Shown one piece after another: positions 63,885-64,000 of a DNA stretch of 64,000 nucleotides. Source of the stretch: Diphasiastrum complanatum (lineage: Eukaryota; Streptophyta; Lycopodiopsida; Lycopodiales; Lycopodiaceae); assembly GCA_029204225.1 (NCBI GenBank), contig CM055096.1:68517741-68581740 (forward strand), in the 5' to 3' direction. The notes under the pieces are model-generated. The model was not told where the DNA came from and ran no database searches. It saw only the letters and a list, made by a program, of their open reading frames with translations. Each line of letters opens with the position of its first letter. Within the stretch, counting starts at the first letter, position 1. The translations under genes were made by a program, and so were the position numbers.

Positions 63885-64000
63885 TGGTATCAGAGCGAAA
63901 TCTCTAATACTTGATATTTTTCGTGATATCAAATTGATAATTATACTCTTCAGTTCTTTCAACCTTTCAGTATCAGAGAATTAATTTTCTATTTTGGCAT
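63885..64000 (+). mobile_element. Primer site and leader of copia C element, cut by window end
   Basis: TGGTATCAGAGC at 63885-63896 is the exact initiator-tRNA-Met primer site. The following 104 bp are untranslated leader; gag would lie beyond the window. Confidence 0.85.

Overview
This is a stretch of nuclear genome from a flowering plant. The evidence is decayed Ty1/copia retrotransposons, CACTA (En/Spm-type) transposase remnants, non-autonomous LTR elements that use initiator-tRNA-Met-type primer sites, a tRNA-derived SINE, hAT-like MITEs, long microsatellites, a block of plant mitochondrial DNA (nad5, cox2, rpl10), and small secreted peptide genes of the plant IDA/IDA-LIKE type. The sequence does not identify the species. 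Most of the window is repeats; ordinary multi-exon genes are absent.

The only host genes I can support are two short, intronless precursors of secreted peptides, plus one dead copy. IDL-1 is at 8454-8804 on the minus strand, the pseudogene psi-IDL-2 is at 15389-15778 on the plus strand, and IDL-3 is at 42724-43086 on the plus strand. Each starts with a similar signal peptide (the KWCSCV..LSLL pattern) and ends in a KGP.PP.S.P...H motif like the active peptide of INFLORESCENCE DEFICIENT IN ABSCISSION. IDL-1 and psi-IDL-2 lie in two arms of an inverted duplication of about 1.28 kb (7990-9270 and 14930-16206) that includes promoter, 5' leader and 3' flank. IDL-3 is a more distant paralogue and has the more canonical C-terminus.

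Layout. 1-2925: low-complexity inverted cassettes, a 39-bp minisatellite and an LRR fragment. 3494-4800: CACTA Tnp2 remnant (minus). 5284-7990: empty AT-rich DNA with a hairpin/GC-rich cassette. 7990-16206: the IDL inverted duplication, with a gag-like relic, microsatellites and a MITE between the arms. 16207-17330: TRIM-like element. 17531-19025: unidentified coiled-coil pseudogene (minus). 19600-23435: nested minus-strand fragments of copia family C, a LARD fragment and a second Tnp2. 23460-28200: plus-strand copia A (with 3' LTR) followed by copia B. 28674-40960: three copies of a 1.3-1.4 kb repeat unit, interrupted by a 69-bp minisatellite and by a complete 3.74-kb LARD (35416-39156). 42385-43086: IDL-3 and its promoter. 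45097-46930: copia C (minus). About 46960-52700: mitochondrial-type block with tRNA-like sequences. 55575-60000: copia B and copia A again, in the opposite orientation to 23460-27720. 60520-62735: LARD-like internal region with a zinc-knuckle ORF. 62740-64000: LTR, primer site and leader of a copia C element that runs off the window.

None of the retroelements looks autonomous here; each lacks its reverse-transcriptase core or carries many stops. The most notable biology is the IDA-like peptide cluster, the organelle-type tRNA cluster inside the mitochondrial block, and the LARD with long open frames and no reverse transcriptase. All family assignments come from reading motifs by eye; no database search was possible.
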